A stretch of DNA of 64,000 bases from Adiantum capillus-veneris (Eukaryota; Streptophyta; Polypodiopsida; Polypodiales; Pteridaceae), in the NCBI GenBank assembly GCA_014529385.2, contig CM043961.1, forward strand, positions 10,526,478 through 10,590,477, read 5' to 3'. A program made the position numbers and the translations under genes. Each line of letters begins with the position of its first letter. Position 1 is the first letter of the stretch. Under the pieces are notes generated by a model. It ran no database searches. It was not told the DNA's origin and worked only from the letters and a program-made list of their open reading frames with translations. Positions 55,000-64,000 of this stretch are shown piece after piece.

Positions 55000-55780
55000 A
55001 TACCAATGTATATATTGACGCGCATACCAATGCATATATCAACACATATATTGGCGGGCATACCGACACCAGCACCGATGCCACCTGCAAAAACAGAACC
55101 GCGGGTTCACTTCTCATGTTTCGTCCTATTTTTTCAAAAAGTCTCTTGCTCTCCTCTTCTCCCTTGCTTCAGATCTTTTGTAAAGGGACTTACGGGGTTC
55201 AAATTTGCACTCATACACTTGTCGACAACAAGAAGGTGATATTATTTTGTACATTTATAGTAGGTTTTTTGGTTTTTGTGTATGTGTGTGACATAGTGTG
55301 TGTGTTTTTACAGATTTGGCACGCACGACATCTTCTCTAGCGTTTTGTGCTCACTCAGGCCAGTTATGAGGTGCACTATCCCTTTCTTTTTTCTCACATA
55401 CACATTCACACATAATTTAACACATAAGTAAATAAAGATGCACATAAATTTACACATAATTCAATACAATACACACACATAATTTTTTTAAAAAATATTA
55501 AATAAAAACAAAGTAAAAATTTAGAAAAAATATATTAAATTTGTTAATTTTTTATTTTTTCTAAAAAATATTATCATTCAAAATAAAAAATAATTAAATT
55601 TGATAATAAGAATACGTTTAAAAAGAATCATTCATGAGTTATTTTGATTCGATTTAAATCATCTTTTACTTAAACAAAAACATTTGCTACTTTGTTATGT
55701 TTAAACTAAAACTTAGTTTGTTTAATAATACATTTGACCATTTAATTCGTTTAAACCCAAACACTTAGATTAAAGTGTTC
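55000..55780. other. No gene seen; short repeats and very AT-rich DNA
   Basis: Near 54990-55065 a 24-27 bp unit (ACCAATG(T/C)ATATAT…) repeats about three times. From 55400 to 55720 the sequence is extremely AT-rich with many A and T runs. Confidence 0.6.
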
Positions 55781-55839
55781 GGGTTTGTCCACTTTAATTA
55801 GTTAGGACTTTTTGCTTAGAATGGCTAGCTGCATGTTTT

Positions 55840-57420
55840 AGTTAGCTTAAACTTAGCATTTGGCCATTTCAATCCGTTTTCGGGCCATTTCACTGTACTT
55901 AGAACTAGCTGCTTAGAGTTAGTGGATTTTGGTCCTATGGTCGTCTTTGGATGGTTAAGGTAGGTTTTGTAAAATCGCTTAGGGTTTGACCACTAATAGA
56001 TGGCCCTGTTCAGACGGTTAGGGTAGGCTGCGTAAAGCCACTTAGGTTAGGCCGTTATAAATCGGATTAAGGCAACATTTGGCCATTTCAATCCACTTAG
56101 GGCTAGCCGCTTGGGGTTAGCGGCTGCTGGTTTGGCCGCTAATAGATGGCCGTGTTTGGACGGTTAGGGTAGGTCGTGTAAATTCACGTAGGTTTGGCCG
56201 TTCCAAATTGAGCCAGGGTAGCGATTGACCATTTCAGTCTGCTTAGGGTTGGGCTAGCCGCTTAGGGTTAGCATCTTAGTGTTTGGCCGCTAATAGATTA
56301 CGGCGTTTAGACAACTAAGGTAGGTTGTGCAAAGCCAATTAGGTTAGGTCGCTCTAGATTGGATTAGAGTAGTGTTTGACCATTTCAATTCGATTAGAAC
56401 TAGATGCTTAGGGTTAACAGCTTAGGGCTCGCAACTTTTGGTTTGGCTACTAATAGATGGTCCTATTTGGAGTGTTAGGGTAGCACGTGTAAGGCCGCTT
56501 AGGTTTGACGGTTCCAAATCAGATTAGTGTAGTGTTTGGCTATTCTAGTCTCCTTAGGGCTAGCTTCTTATAATTAGCGCTTTTGGTTTGGTCGTTAATA
56601 GATGGGTGCTATGTTTGGACAATTAGGGTACGCTATGTATAGCTGCTTAGGTTAAGCTTCTCTAAATCAGATTAGCAAAGTATTTGGTCATTTCAATTTG
56701 CTTAGGACTAGCCACTAAGGATTAGCGGCTTAAGGTTAGCGGCTTTTGGTTTGGCCGCTAATAAATGATCGTATTTTGAGTGTTAGGGTACTTGTGTAGA
56801 GCCGCTTAGGTTTGGCCGCTCTAAATTGGATCAATGTAGTGTTCGGCCATTTCACTCTGCTTAGGGCTAGCTGCTTACGGTTAGCCGCTTAGGGTTAGCG
56901 GCTTTTGTTTTGGCCACTAATAGATAGTGCATTGTGTTCGAATGCTTAGGGTACGTTGTGTAAAGCCACTCTAAATCAGATTAGAGCAGTTCTTGGCCAT
57001 TTCAATCTGCTTAGGGCTAGCCGCTAAGGATTTTTGTCTTAGAGCTAGCGGCTTAGGATTAGCGGCTTAGGGTTAGCGGCTTTTAGTTCAGCAGCTAATA
57101 GATCAATCGTCTATTTGAAGCATTAGGTTAGGCCATGTAAATTGCTTAGTTTTGGTCGGTCCAAATCGGATTAGTGTAGCATTTGGCCATTTACATGGCT
57201 TAGGGCTAGGCGCTAAGGGTTAGCTACTTTTGGTTTGTCCACTAATAGATTGACATATTTGGAGCATTAGGGTAGGCCGTGTAAAACCGCTTAGGTTTGA
57301 CCGCTTCAAATTGGATTAGTGTAGTGTTTGTCTATTTCAGTCTCCTTAGGACTAGCCGCTTAGGGTTAGCGGCTTTTGGTTTGTCCGCTAATAGATGGTC
57401 GTGTTTGGATGGTTTGATTG
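55840..57420. repeat. Tandem satellite, unit about 150 bp, about ten copies
   Basis: The landmark TTGGCCATTTCAATC(T/C) recurs near 55860, 56081, 56228, 56380, 56537, 56682, 56840, 56993, 57182 and 57330, so spacing is mostly 145-158 bp with two longer units. Each unit also has GGTTTGGCCGCTAATAGATGG and one to four copies of GCTTAGGGTTAGCGG, a short internal repeat that includes TTAGGGTTAG. Copies differ by 15-25 per cent by eye. Confidence 0.9.
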
Positions 57421-57429
57421 ATAAGAGTT

Positions 57430-58026
57430 TTAGGATAGATTGTTATGTATTAGGGTTTGTCCTTGATCTACATGCATTGTCATTGTTACGAGACTTGCAC
57501 CCTCCTGTTGTATGTGGTTAACTGCAATTGGGATAGTTGGCTTAATGGTTAATTATGTGTTGTCTATTTGATTTTACTAATAATGAGTGCATGATGATTT
57601 GTAGATTGGAATTTTGGGAGTTGAGAAGGAGGCATCAACAAATAATGATCCTCTTTGTCATTTTATCCATGCACAATATTTTAGACTTTTTATTCAATAA
57701 GCCACTATGGCTAATGTAAATATCTCAAATGAGAACTCACCCTTAGGGAACATGCAATAAGTGATATGCTCCGCTCAAGTACTAAAGTGGACTAGTTGTA
57801 AAAGAGGGGCCTCCAATTTTGACACCCAAAACTCAAATAAAAAATCAAATACCAAACCCCAAGAACGGGTGCCGTGGAGTTTTGGGTTATGATTTTAGGA
57901 CTTTCTTGTGTAGATGCCCTAAATTTTCCCTTCCCTCTCTCTTATGCTATGTTATGTTATGCTATGTACTCCTTAATCAAGTCTACGTCTTTTCTTTTAC
58001 TCTCTTACACTGCTTCCTTATCAAGC

Positions 58027-58071
<45 letters not shown>

Positions 58072-58163
58072 CAAATTTGGGAGAGAAGGTGACATGTTGG
58101 TGATGAAGTCTACGAGGAATTGTTGATTTGTCTAACCAACCGCTCTCTCCTTTCTCCCAATAG
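57430..58163. repeat. Probable 5' LTR end and flank of gypsy element D
   Basis: No gene seen. The stretch precedes a primer binding site and contains short ATGCTATGTT repeats near 57943 and a GT run at 58027-58069. The LTR start is not identifiable. Confidence 0.35.
58027..58069. repeat. (GT)n microsatellite
   Basis: About 21 uninterrupted GT units. Confidence 0.95.
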
Positions 58164-58175
58164 TGGTATCAGAGC
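58164..58175 (+). other. Primer binding site of element D
   Basis: TGGTATCAGAGC, the exact initiator-Met complement; a gypsy-type gag follows 1.5 kb downstream. Confidence 0.8.
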
Positions 58176-58179
58176 TTGA

Positions 58180-59700
58180 GGTTCAAGAAAATCGGTAATC
58201 AAATTCAAAACTTCAGGGAGTAAATTGTGAATCGGCATTATCAAATTCGCAAGTTGAAGCTAATTGGCGATTGATCGACAAATCAATAAATTAAATTTGA
58301 TCATTGACATCAAGATTTGGAATGGTCAATTTACATTTCAACTTATGGCTAACTTTTGTTGATTGTGAAGGCGAGAGAGAGTCGAAGAAATAAGAGAAGT
58401 ACGAATTGAGAAACAGGCATCAGAGTGCCATGAAGAAAAATTTGAAGGTCAAGATCCACCGACGTAGACAATTGTGGCTTGTTGAAGGAAAATAAGTAAA
58501 GATCAAAGAGAACAAGAACCAACAACTCATGGCCGAGACTCGAGCTCAAGAGCTCATGTTTAAGGGAAGTTGGAAGACCAATTTATCTCAAATCAGGTGT
58601 AAGTGACTAAGACTCAAAGTGAAGGGCACGTCGAGAATTTCCATGGGAAACACCTCCTGCAAGTAGGGCGACATTGCTGTCGACCACGGTGAAAACTTGC
58701 AGAACCTCCATCAAAGCGGGCTCCCTGAGCAGCTAAAACTTTTCTTCTTCTTCCTCGCTGTCCAAGAAACTCCGTAGCAGTTTCCTTCGTCCTCTTTATC
58801 CATTGTGCAATCAATGTCGACCTGCTCGCTGCATACAAAGCCATTTTCACACCTTTTGGTTTAAAAGGTGAGGCCTCTATTATTCTCGGGTCAGCCACCC
58901 ATGTTAAATTCCAAAAGCCACTCATAAGCAGCCATTCACCCCCTCAGTCGAACCCTTGGTCAACCATGGACACAAGCCGTGAAAAAGAATGAACCATGGA
59001 TCTCTTTGGCCGCACAACATCAACTCCCTTTTGTAGCTCCAAGGCAAAATTGACCGCCCACCATCAAAGTCTTGCAATCCAACCTTGAAAAAAAACAACC
59101 CCTCGGCTACCCACTCTTTGCCTACTCGATGACCTCCACCATAGTTTCAAGGGTAATGCATTAGCCAGAGTTAAGCAAACCGTACGAATTGAATTCCACA
59201 ATGAAGAGTAAATTATCTTACCGATTGTTATTGCCATCATTTTTGGGGACACGAGAGATTGGACACCAGCAAAGGTTCAATTGTTCCGCAGACTAACCGC
59301 TCAATTTTTCATCATTCTCAATCGAACTTGGTGCACCATATTTTTGGACTGGACACCACCACCGACCCTCAAGCTATGTACCCATTAACTTTTGCTTATG
59401 CCTTTATTTTTATTTCTTAGCACTATCTCGCATATCATCATATACATATACATCACAACCCTTTATTTAAAAAAAATGTAAAAACTTTTTAAAAGAAGAG
59501 ATTTTTTTTTAAAAAAAAGGAAAGAAAAAGCACGCAATCATGGTACATCTTCCACAACCACCCACAATAGTTGAGCAGCTCACTAGTCTGCAACAATCTG
59601 TCACTTTATGAACGCATGCAAAGGCAAGAGCTTGAAGATAAATTATTGCATTTTGCATGCATAGAATTGACATCGGCACTAAAGCAAAACAAAATGAGTA
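58180..59700 (+). other. Leader and gag start of element D, decayed
   Basis: Between the primer binding site and the gag core there is no intact frame. Near 59540 the sequence MVHLPQPPTIVEQLTSLQQSV looks like a gag start. The part at 58600-59270 is GC-richer but matches nothing recognised. Confidence 0.4.
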
Positions 59701-59719
59701 GAAAAGCCTTCACTTTCAA

Positions 59720-60200
59720 AGATTTTTAATGGTACTAAAGATTCTAGCACGGTTCTAGCTTGGGTTAGTCAGCTAGATGACTATTGAAGACTTTCCCGAA
59801 CGTGAAATGGTAAAGTGTGCATCACATTATCTCACTAGTAGCGTTGCATTGTAGTGAAACGCCACCAAACAGCATGGTAAAGGACCACGTACTTGGCATG
59901 CATTCAAAAAGGTATTTTTACCTCAATTTTTGCCCACACAGTATAAAGCTAAAGCATGACACCTGTGGGATTTAATTTGACAGGGTCAAAATGAAGACGT
60001 ACAAGGCTACACTGATAGTTTTTGGAAATGTTTAATTCAATTGCAAGCTATTGAGCATGTCAGTCGTCGCAGGAAATTAAAGCGTAAGTATATATCTGGC
60101 TTAGCACTATAAATTGGTGTTGAGGTAGATATGTTTGAACCGGATTCAATGTTCAAGGCTATTAATTTGGCTCTTAATGCGGGGAAGAAGAAAGGTGGAT
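59720..60200 (+). pseudogene. Element D gag core
   Basis: Broken frames give FNGTKDS, VLAWVSQLDDY, TWHAFKKVFLPQFLP, then QGQNEDVQGYTDSFWKCLIQLQ and DMFEPDSMFKAINLALNAGKK. The order W-x-x-F-x-x-x-F-x-P, Q…V-x-x-Y, and A-x-x-A…K matches gypsy gag. Stops near 59786, 59957, 59980 and 60110 show inactivity. Confidence 0.75.
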
Positions 60201-60637
60201 AATCTTCTCACACCGAACAAACTGCTAATACTAACTATCACAAGAGAGCTTCTTTCTCTCCTAACTTTGACAGGAACAAACATAAAAGCCGTACCTTTTT
60301 CAAGAGACAAAAATTTGACAACTTTGCAACAACTTCTCAACCTTATGGCAACAGCAACAGCAACACCCAGCAGCGAGACAACCAAAATTCTTCCAACCAA
60401 CGTCATGCTCAAAATTATAATGGTAACAAAAAGGTGAAGTGTTTCAAATGTTTCCAGTATGATCACTACACAAATAAGTGCCCAAAAGGTCCTGTTAAGA
60501 GCAATGGCAAATCCAATGGAGTCACCCGGAATCCAAATCAAAGACCTTTCAACAACAATCGTCCCAATGGTGCTACTGTTAACCTCATCGAAGATGCTAA
60601 TCCCAACGACAATGAAGTGGAAGCCAACTTACAGTGA
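60135..60637 (+). pseudogene. Element D gag C-terminus with zinc knuckle
   Basis: After an Asn/Gln/Ser-rich stretch, the frame at 60434-60637 contains CFKCFQYDHYTNKC (C-x2-C-x4-H-x4-C), followed by an Asn-rich linker. Frames at 60135 and 60434 overlap across a frameshift. Confidence 0.8.
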
Positions 60638-60639
60638 GG

Positions 60640-60970
60640 GATATGATCATGATGATAACCCATCTTCAGGTACTCCTATATCTCCTCACACTTTGTTTAA
60701 AATGCAAGGCACAGTCAAGGGTGAAAGTGTCACCATTATTTCAGATGATGGCATTAGACATGATTTTATTTCTACACGATTGACACAACAAAACTCTCTT
60801 TGAAATTTCTTCACCTCATAAAGTCAAAATTATTTTTAATAATCAACGTTTTAATTGCAAAACCCAAGTCACTGTTGAAGTTTGCATGGGCAAATTTACA
60901 CAAGCACGTACATTTCTGGTAGGAGTCTTACCATGCACCGAGCGATTTTTTCCGAGCAAGGATAAACCCG
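60640..60970 (+). pseudogene. Element D protease fragment
   Basis: LFKMQGTVKGESVTIISDDGIRHDFIS resembles the retropepsin start, with the usual DSGA/DSGS replaced by SDDG. Coding-like sequence in a second frame runs to about 60970 (VCMGKFTQARTFLVGVLPC), and then similarity ends abruptly: the pol gene is absent. Confidence 0.65.
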
Positions 60971-60974
60971 AGCA

Positions 60975-62280
60975 AGTGTTTGTACATGATATAGTAAATT
61001 TTATCATCAACACAATATTTATCATTTATTATATATTCATGCACCATTATTACACCAATCGTCTTTTCCATGTCGTCTTGTCCTATCTATACTACAAGGC
61101 TGTGATCCTCATACAAACACACCCTTCTTACATGACACGTCGTCATCGACAAACACCATTAAAATTTGAAAGAATTCTTTTGTTACAATAAAATCATATT
61201 TTTTCTCTATTGACCAATATAGGATTTTTTTAATCAATTTCAAAAACAACAACCAAAACTTATACAGTTCTATGCCTAAATTTTTAATAAAAGCATCGTC
61301 ATAACTGGAAAAAAGTTAGTTGTAAATATAAGTTAAATAATTAGGATCTTTTTATCATACAATGTGACAACCTCAAAGCTTAGGGGCGTGATCCTCATAT
61401 AAAGATCTTTTTTCACAAAAGATTGAAGATGCTACCCCTTTCTATTTTGAATCATTATTTGAAAAAGTATGGCATATGTCAAATATCAAGAAGGCCATAA
61501 CATCCACCACTCAATGGACAAGCACATTATAATTGGAATATGCTTTACATGCTTTCTCATGTGGAATATTCATGTCACCACCAATTATAAGAGTCAAATT
61601 CTACTCCAATCTATGAAGATCAAAGCCATGCCCTACTCTAAAAGGTAATATTGGAGCCTTCTTCGTAATGACAACACATTGTTTTGCAATTGATTATGTC
61701 TGTCCACTAGAAAGAACAACGCTAAGTGAGAGAAGATGCTTAGATATCTCTCTCTCTCTCTCTAAAAAAATGAGAAACAATATCACTATCAGAGGCATAT
61801 TAATTATCGATCGATTTTCAACAAAAAACGCCATAGAATACCGGTCTTTAGTGTATTTTCAAAGCACAAAAAATGAAAAATCTCGATTAGTTTTGAGGGT
61901 TACCTTGAAGGAAACCGGCTAGATTTGGCAAATTAAAGTGTTAAACCCTCAAAAAATCCTAAATTTTATGTGGAAATTCTCAATGCTCTCCTTTTTTCCA
62001 TTGATTCCTAGGTGTTTGGGAAAAATGTGTCTCTGCTTAATATCGTGCCTTTTTCAATTTCAAAAATGCTAGTATGTCCCAACAACTTTTGAAAAAAAAG
62101 GTACGACACAAATCCGAAGAGATGCATGTTGCAAAGACAAAGGATGGGACTGCCAAAAGGAAGGGCATGGAGTCATCTACTATAGCACGTTGGCACGAGC
62201 AATAGCGTGGGGCCAAGCAAGTTTTGGGGAGGCTTGGTTATATTTTTTTATTAATGTGCTGCTCTATGCTGTGCAGCGTA
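60975..62280. other. No gene recognised
   Basis: AT-rich sequence with a short CT run at 61748-61763. No conserved protein or RNA gene is seen. Confidence 0.5.
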
Positions 62281-62290
62281 TGCAGTCTCC

Positions 62291-62500
62291 TACGTGGTTA
62301 GCTCAATTGACTTGAAGATGCGTGTGTAGAGTAGTGAGAGTTCAAGTCCACCTTGCTGAGTTTTTGGTTGGACAACTTGCAAAGGTCTAATGCTGCACCC
62401 GTTGGAATCTCGACAAGATTGCAGCAATATAGTAATGAACCTATCAGTATGTTGAACCGAGTAGTAGGCTAGTTGAGGGTAAGCAAAAAATGAGAAATTT
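62291..62500 (+). mobile_element. tRNA-derived SINE candidate 2
   Basis: TACGTGGTTAGCTCAATTGACTTG at 62291-62314 resembles a tRNA 5' half (A box TTAGCTCAATTGA), and GAGTTCAAGTCCACC at 62339-62353 resembles a B box. Box spacing is that of a tRNA. The following 140 bp is unique sequence; the 3' end is unclear. The folded acceptor stem is poor, so a functional tRNA is unlikely. Confidence 0.5.
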
Positions 62501-62707
62501 TGCCTCAGTATAGAGAAAATAGTGTAAAGCCCCAAAAATTAAGCTTAATTTTCTTAAACTTTCTCCTCGTAAATTCAAGAAAAGGAATTTGTATGTTTGG
62601 AAAAATGGTATTTCCTGAAAAGTGGTCCCTACAAACGCTCTTGGTGAACACTGCCTCACAAAATGTAATTTCTCTTTGTCGAAAAAAGAATGATGGAGAC
62701 TGACTTA

Positions 62708-62710
<3 letters not shown>

Positions 62711-62761
<51 letters not shown>
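62711..62761. repeat. (CT)n microsatellite
   Basis: About 25 CT units. Confidence 0.95.
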
Positions 62762-62763
<2 letters not shown>

Positions 62764-62944
62764 TTAGATAAAGATAAAACTAGTCCATTACTCTAATTCA
62801 AGACAAACATCACAAAATAAGATGTCTCATGTCTTGGTGGGTATTTAGTATTAACAGACCAGATACCAATCTTTGCTTACACAGAAGGAAAAAAGTAGTT
62901 AAACCTTGATAAAAGGTGGTCCTCCAAACAAGAAACCCATAGCA

Positions 62945-62980
62945 CGCGCGCGCACACATACACACACATACACACGTGTT
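62945..62980. repeat. Alternating purine-pyrimidine tract
   Basis: CACGCGCGCGCACACATACACACACATACACACGTG is strictly alternating and could adopt Z-DNA. Confidence 0.85.
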
Positions 62981-63116
62981 ATCTTACAACTTCCTCTTGA
63001 ATCACCGACCATGGTCGATGTTGCGACGGCTTTGATAGAATTATGATACACGACGATTACATGCATTACTTATTTGTCAAACCAGATTTCTTTTTTGCCA
63101 GCAGTCAATTTAGAAG

Positions 63117-63340
63117 TCAGCAGCTGCTTGTCAGTTTGAAAGGGCCACATATTGAAACCTCACCATCAACCCTATTGCTCGCACAAGACACCCGATCAGC
63201 GCAATTATGACGAGGGCTAGCATACCTCACAAATATCGGATCAACACAATTATGACTAGTATCACAATCAAAAGAACCATCAAGATGAGGCACATCACTT
63301 AACACCCATTGCTTGCCTTCTTCCCCAGTACGCCTAGCCT
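63117..63340 (-). other. Open frame fused to the SNARE relic (not syntaxin)
   Basis: The frame that carries the SNARE helix continues for about 75 codons with unrelated Cys/Asp-rich sequence (TTEGYAEEARRTGEEGKQW, then NCVDPIFVRYASPRHNCAD). It contains a short duplicated DNA motif (CACAATTATGAC). It looks like flanking DNA read through by chance. Confidence 0.4.
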
Positions 63341-63770
63341 CCTCTGCATAGCCTTCTGTCGTGTATTTGTCGTCATCTAAATTATCCAAAAGCTTTGTGT
63401 GCAAATCTAGCTCTTCGTTTATAGCCAAGGCAATGTGTTTTGTGCTTGTCACGTCTCTTCAAGCTTCAAAAGGTCATCATCTTGATCCCGCATGATATGT
63501 CGTTGAAGCCCAAAAATTCCCTAGGCCTATTGCTCTATTGTTCTCCTTAGGTTCCCCTCTCCCATCCTGACTGAATAGATTACTCCTGTTATAAGCTTGG
63601 GAGGAATTTAGGCTGTTTGACATCTGATTCATCCTGGAATGAAGACTCAGAACCATGTCTGGTCGTTTGCTCAATTCCTTTTCATTCAAAGATTTGGTGT
63701 GTAAGGCAAAGTTTAATTTTTTTAAAAACTTTTGCTGCTCTCTCCCGAAAGCATGCGAGCCTTGGTCCAC
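63340..63770 (-). pseudogene. SYP5-type Qc-SNARE (syntaxin) relic
   Basis: Minus-strand pieces: SLNEKELSKRPDMVLSLHSRMNQMSN, then NRSNLFSQD (63477-63770); GLQRHIMRDQDDDLLKLEET near 63490; and VTSTKHIALAINEELDLHTKLLDNLDDD (63365-63452). These match, in order, the linker and Qc-SNARE helix of plant SYP51/SYP52 syntaxins, which work in fusion at prevacuolar and vacuolar membranes. The SNARE helix breaks off half way, and the second half and membrane anchor are missing. Frameshifts occur near 63510 and 63455. No introns are seen between blocks that are usually on separate exons, so a processed copy is possible. Confidence 0.7.
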
Positions 63771-64000
63771 TGTTTGCTCCGTTTATTGGCCCTGTTCACG
63801 ATTCTCCATTATGCCCCAAATTTGCTAGCACTAAATGGCTTGATTTGTTTCAATTCAAGCTCATCTACTGCCCGACCCTACCATCTCAATGTCAAATGGT
63901 TTTTCTACCCGCTTCTGGTTCCTACACTGTCAATTTCTGCTCTGCTTTGTTTCCTTCCAAGGCTTTCCCTTCTTGCTAGCAATTCTGAACTCGCCTTTGG

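Noticed and set aside
54924-55340. 138-codon plus-strand frame after the CACTA terminus
   Set aside because: Its N-terminal half is a translation of short tandem repeats (Thr-Asn-x-Tyr-Ile pattern) and no transposase motif is present.
57898-57915. TTTCTTGTGTAG as the other end of the CACTA element
   Set aside because: It carries extra bases relative to TTTCTTGTAGTG, and no inverted subterminal pair or GGA duplication is beside it.
61087-61930. Possible Helitron: TCTATACTACAAGG start and CCGGCTAG end
   Set aside because: The start matches only loosely, no good 3' hairpin before CTAG was found, and there is no Rep/helicase or second copy in the window.
63617-63979. 120-codon plus-strand frame at the window end
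   Set aside because: It lies antisense to the syntaxin relic and shows no family pattern; most likely a shadow frame.

Overview
This window looks like gene-poor nuclear DNA of a land plant, made mostly of nested and decayed transposable elements. The pointers to a plant are Ty1/copia and Ty3/gypsy elements primed from initiator-Met (TGGTATCAGAGC) and tRNA-Asp-type sites, a chromovirus with a C-terminal chromodomain, a CACTA transposon end (CACTACAAGAAA), GT-AG introns of about 80 nt, a plant-type FCP1-like (DLNG) phosphatase relic and a SYP5-like syntaxin relic. I cannot name the species. Nothing points to bacteria, organelles or phage. No protein-coding gene in the window is demonstrably intact.

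Layout. 0-4.7 kb (-): 3' part of a Ty3/gypsy element (A) with its 3' LTR edge. 4.7-13 kb (+): a chromovirus (B) whose 5' LTR is a head-to-head LTR chimaera, whose reverse transcriptase is deleted, and whose integrase is split by a 248-bp MITE with a visible target duplication. 13-15.8 kb (+): an LTR-type element (N1) carrying an unrecognised coiled-coil protein family instead of normal pol. 16.2-17.3 kb (-): LINE fragment. 18.9-19.8 kb (+): lone gag-like gene. 20.1-20.3 kb: long CT microsatellites. 20.8-27.8 kb: a region saturated with GGTACTT/AAGTACC motifs, holding an FCP1-like phosphatase relic (+) and an intron-containing transposase-like gene (-). 27.86-32.72 kb (-): Ty1/copia copy C1 with TSD TTTTT. 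34.9-48.7 kb (-): a recombinant gypsy element (R), with LTR, gag and protease of one lineage joined in frame to integrase, chromodomain and 3' LTR of the chromovirus lineage; it is interrupted at 40.15-44.87 kb by a second copia copy (C2, + strand, TSD ATTGT). 46.7-54.1 kb: a dispersed perfect-palindrome motif (half-site GTAAATAATCG), a tRNA-derived SINE candidate and N2, a second copy of the coiled-coil LTR element. 54.8-57.4 kb: telomere-like CCATAA repeats, a CACTA terminus and a ten-copy satellite of about 150 bp. 58.2-61 kb (+): gag/protease part of another gypsy element (D). 62.3 kb: second SINE candidate. 63.1-63.8 kb (-): SYP5-type Qc-SNARE relic.

How the parts relate. The two copia copies belong to one family (LTRs of 226-227 bp) and each carries its own defects. 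Element B and the 3' half of element R share an LTR family of about 1.7 kb with a hypervariable microsatellite block. N1 and N2 look like non-autonomous retrotransposons that share a polypurine tract, an LTR promoter core and a protein with no pol similarity. They and the GGTACTT/transposase region are the best candidates for something undescribed.
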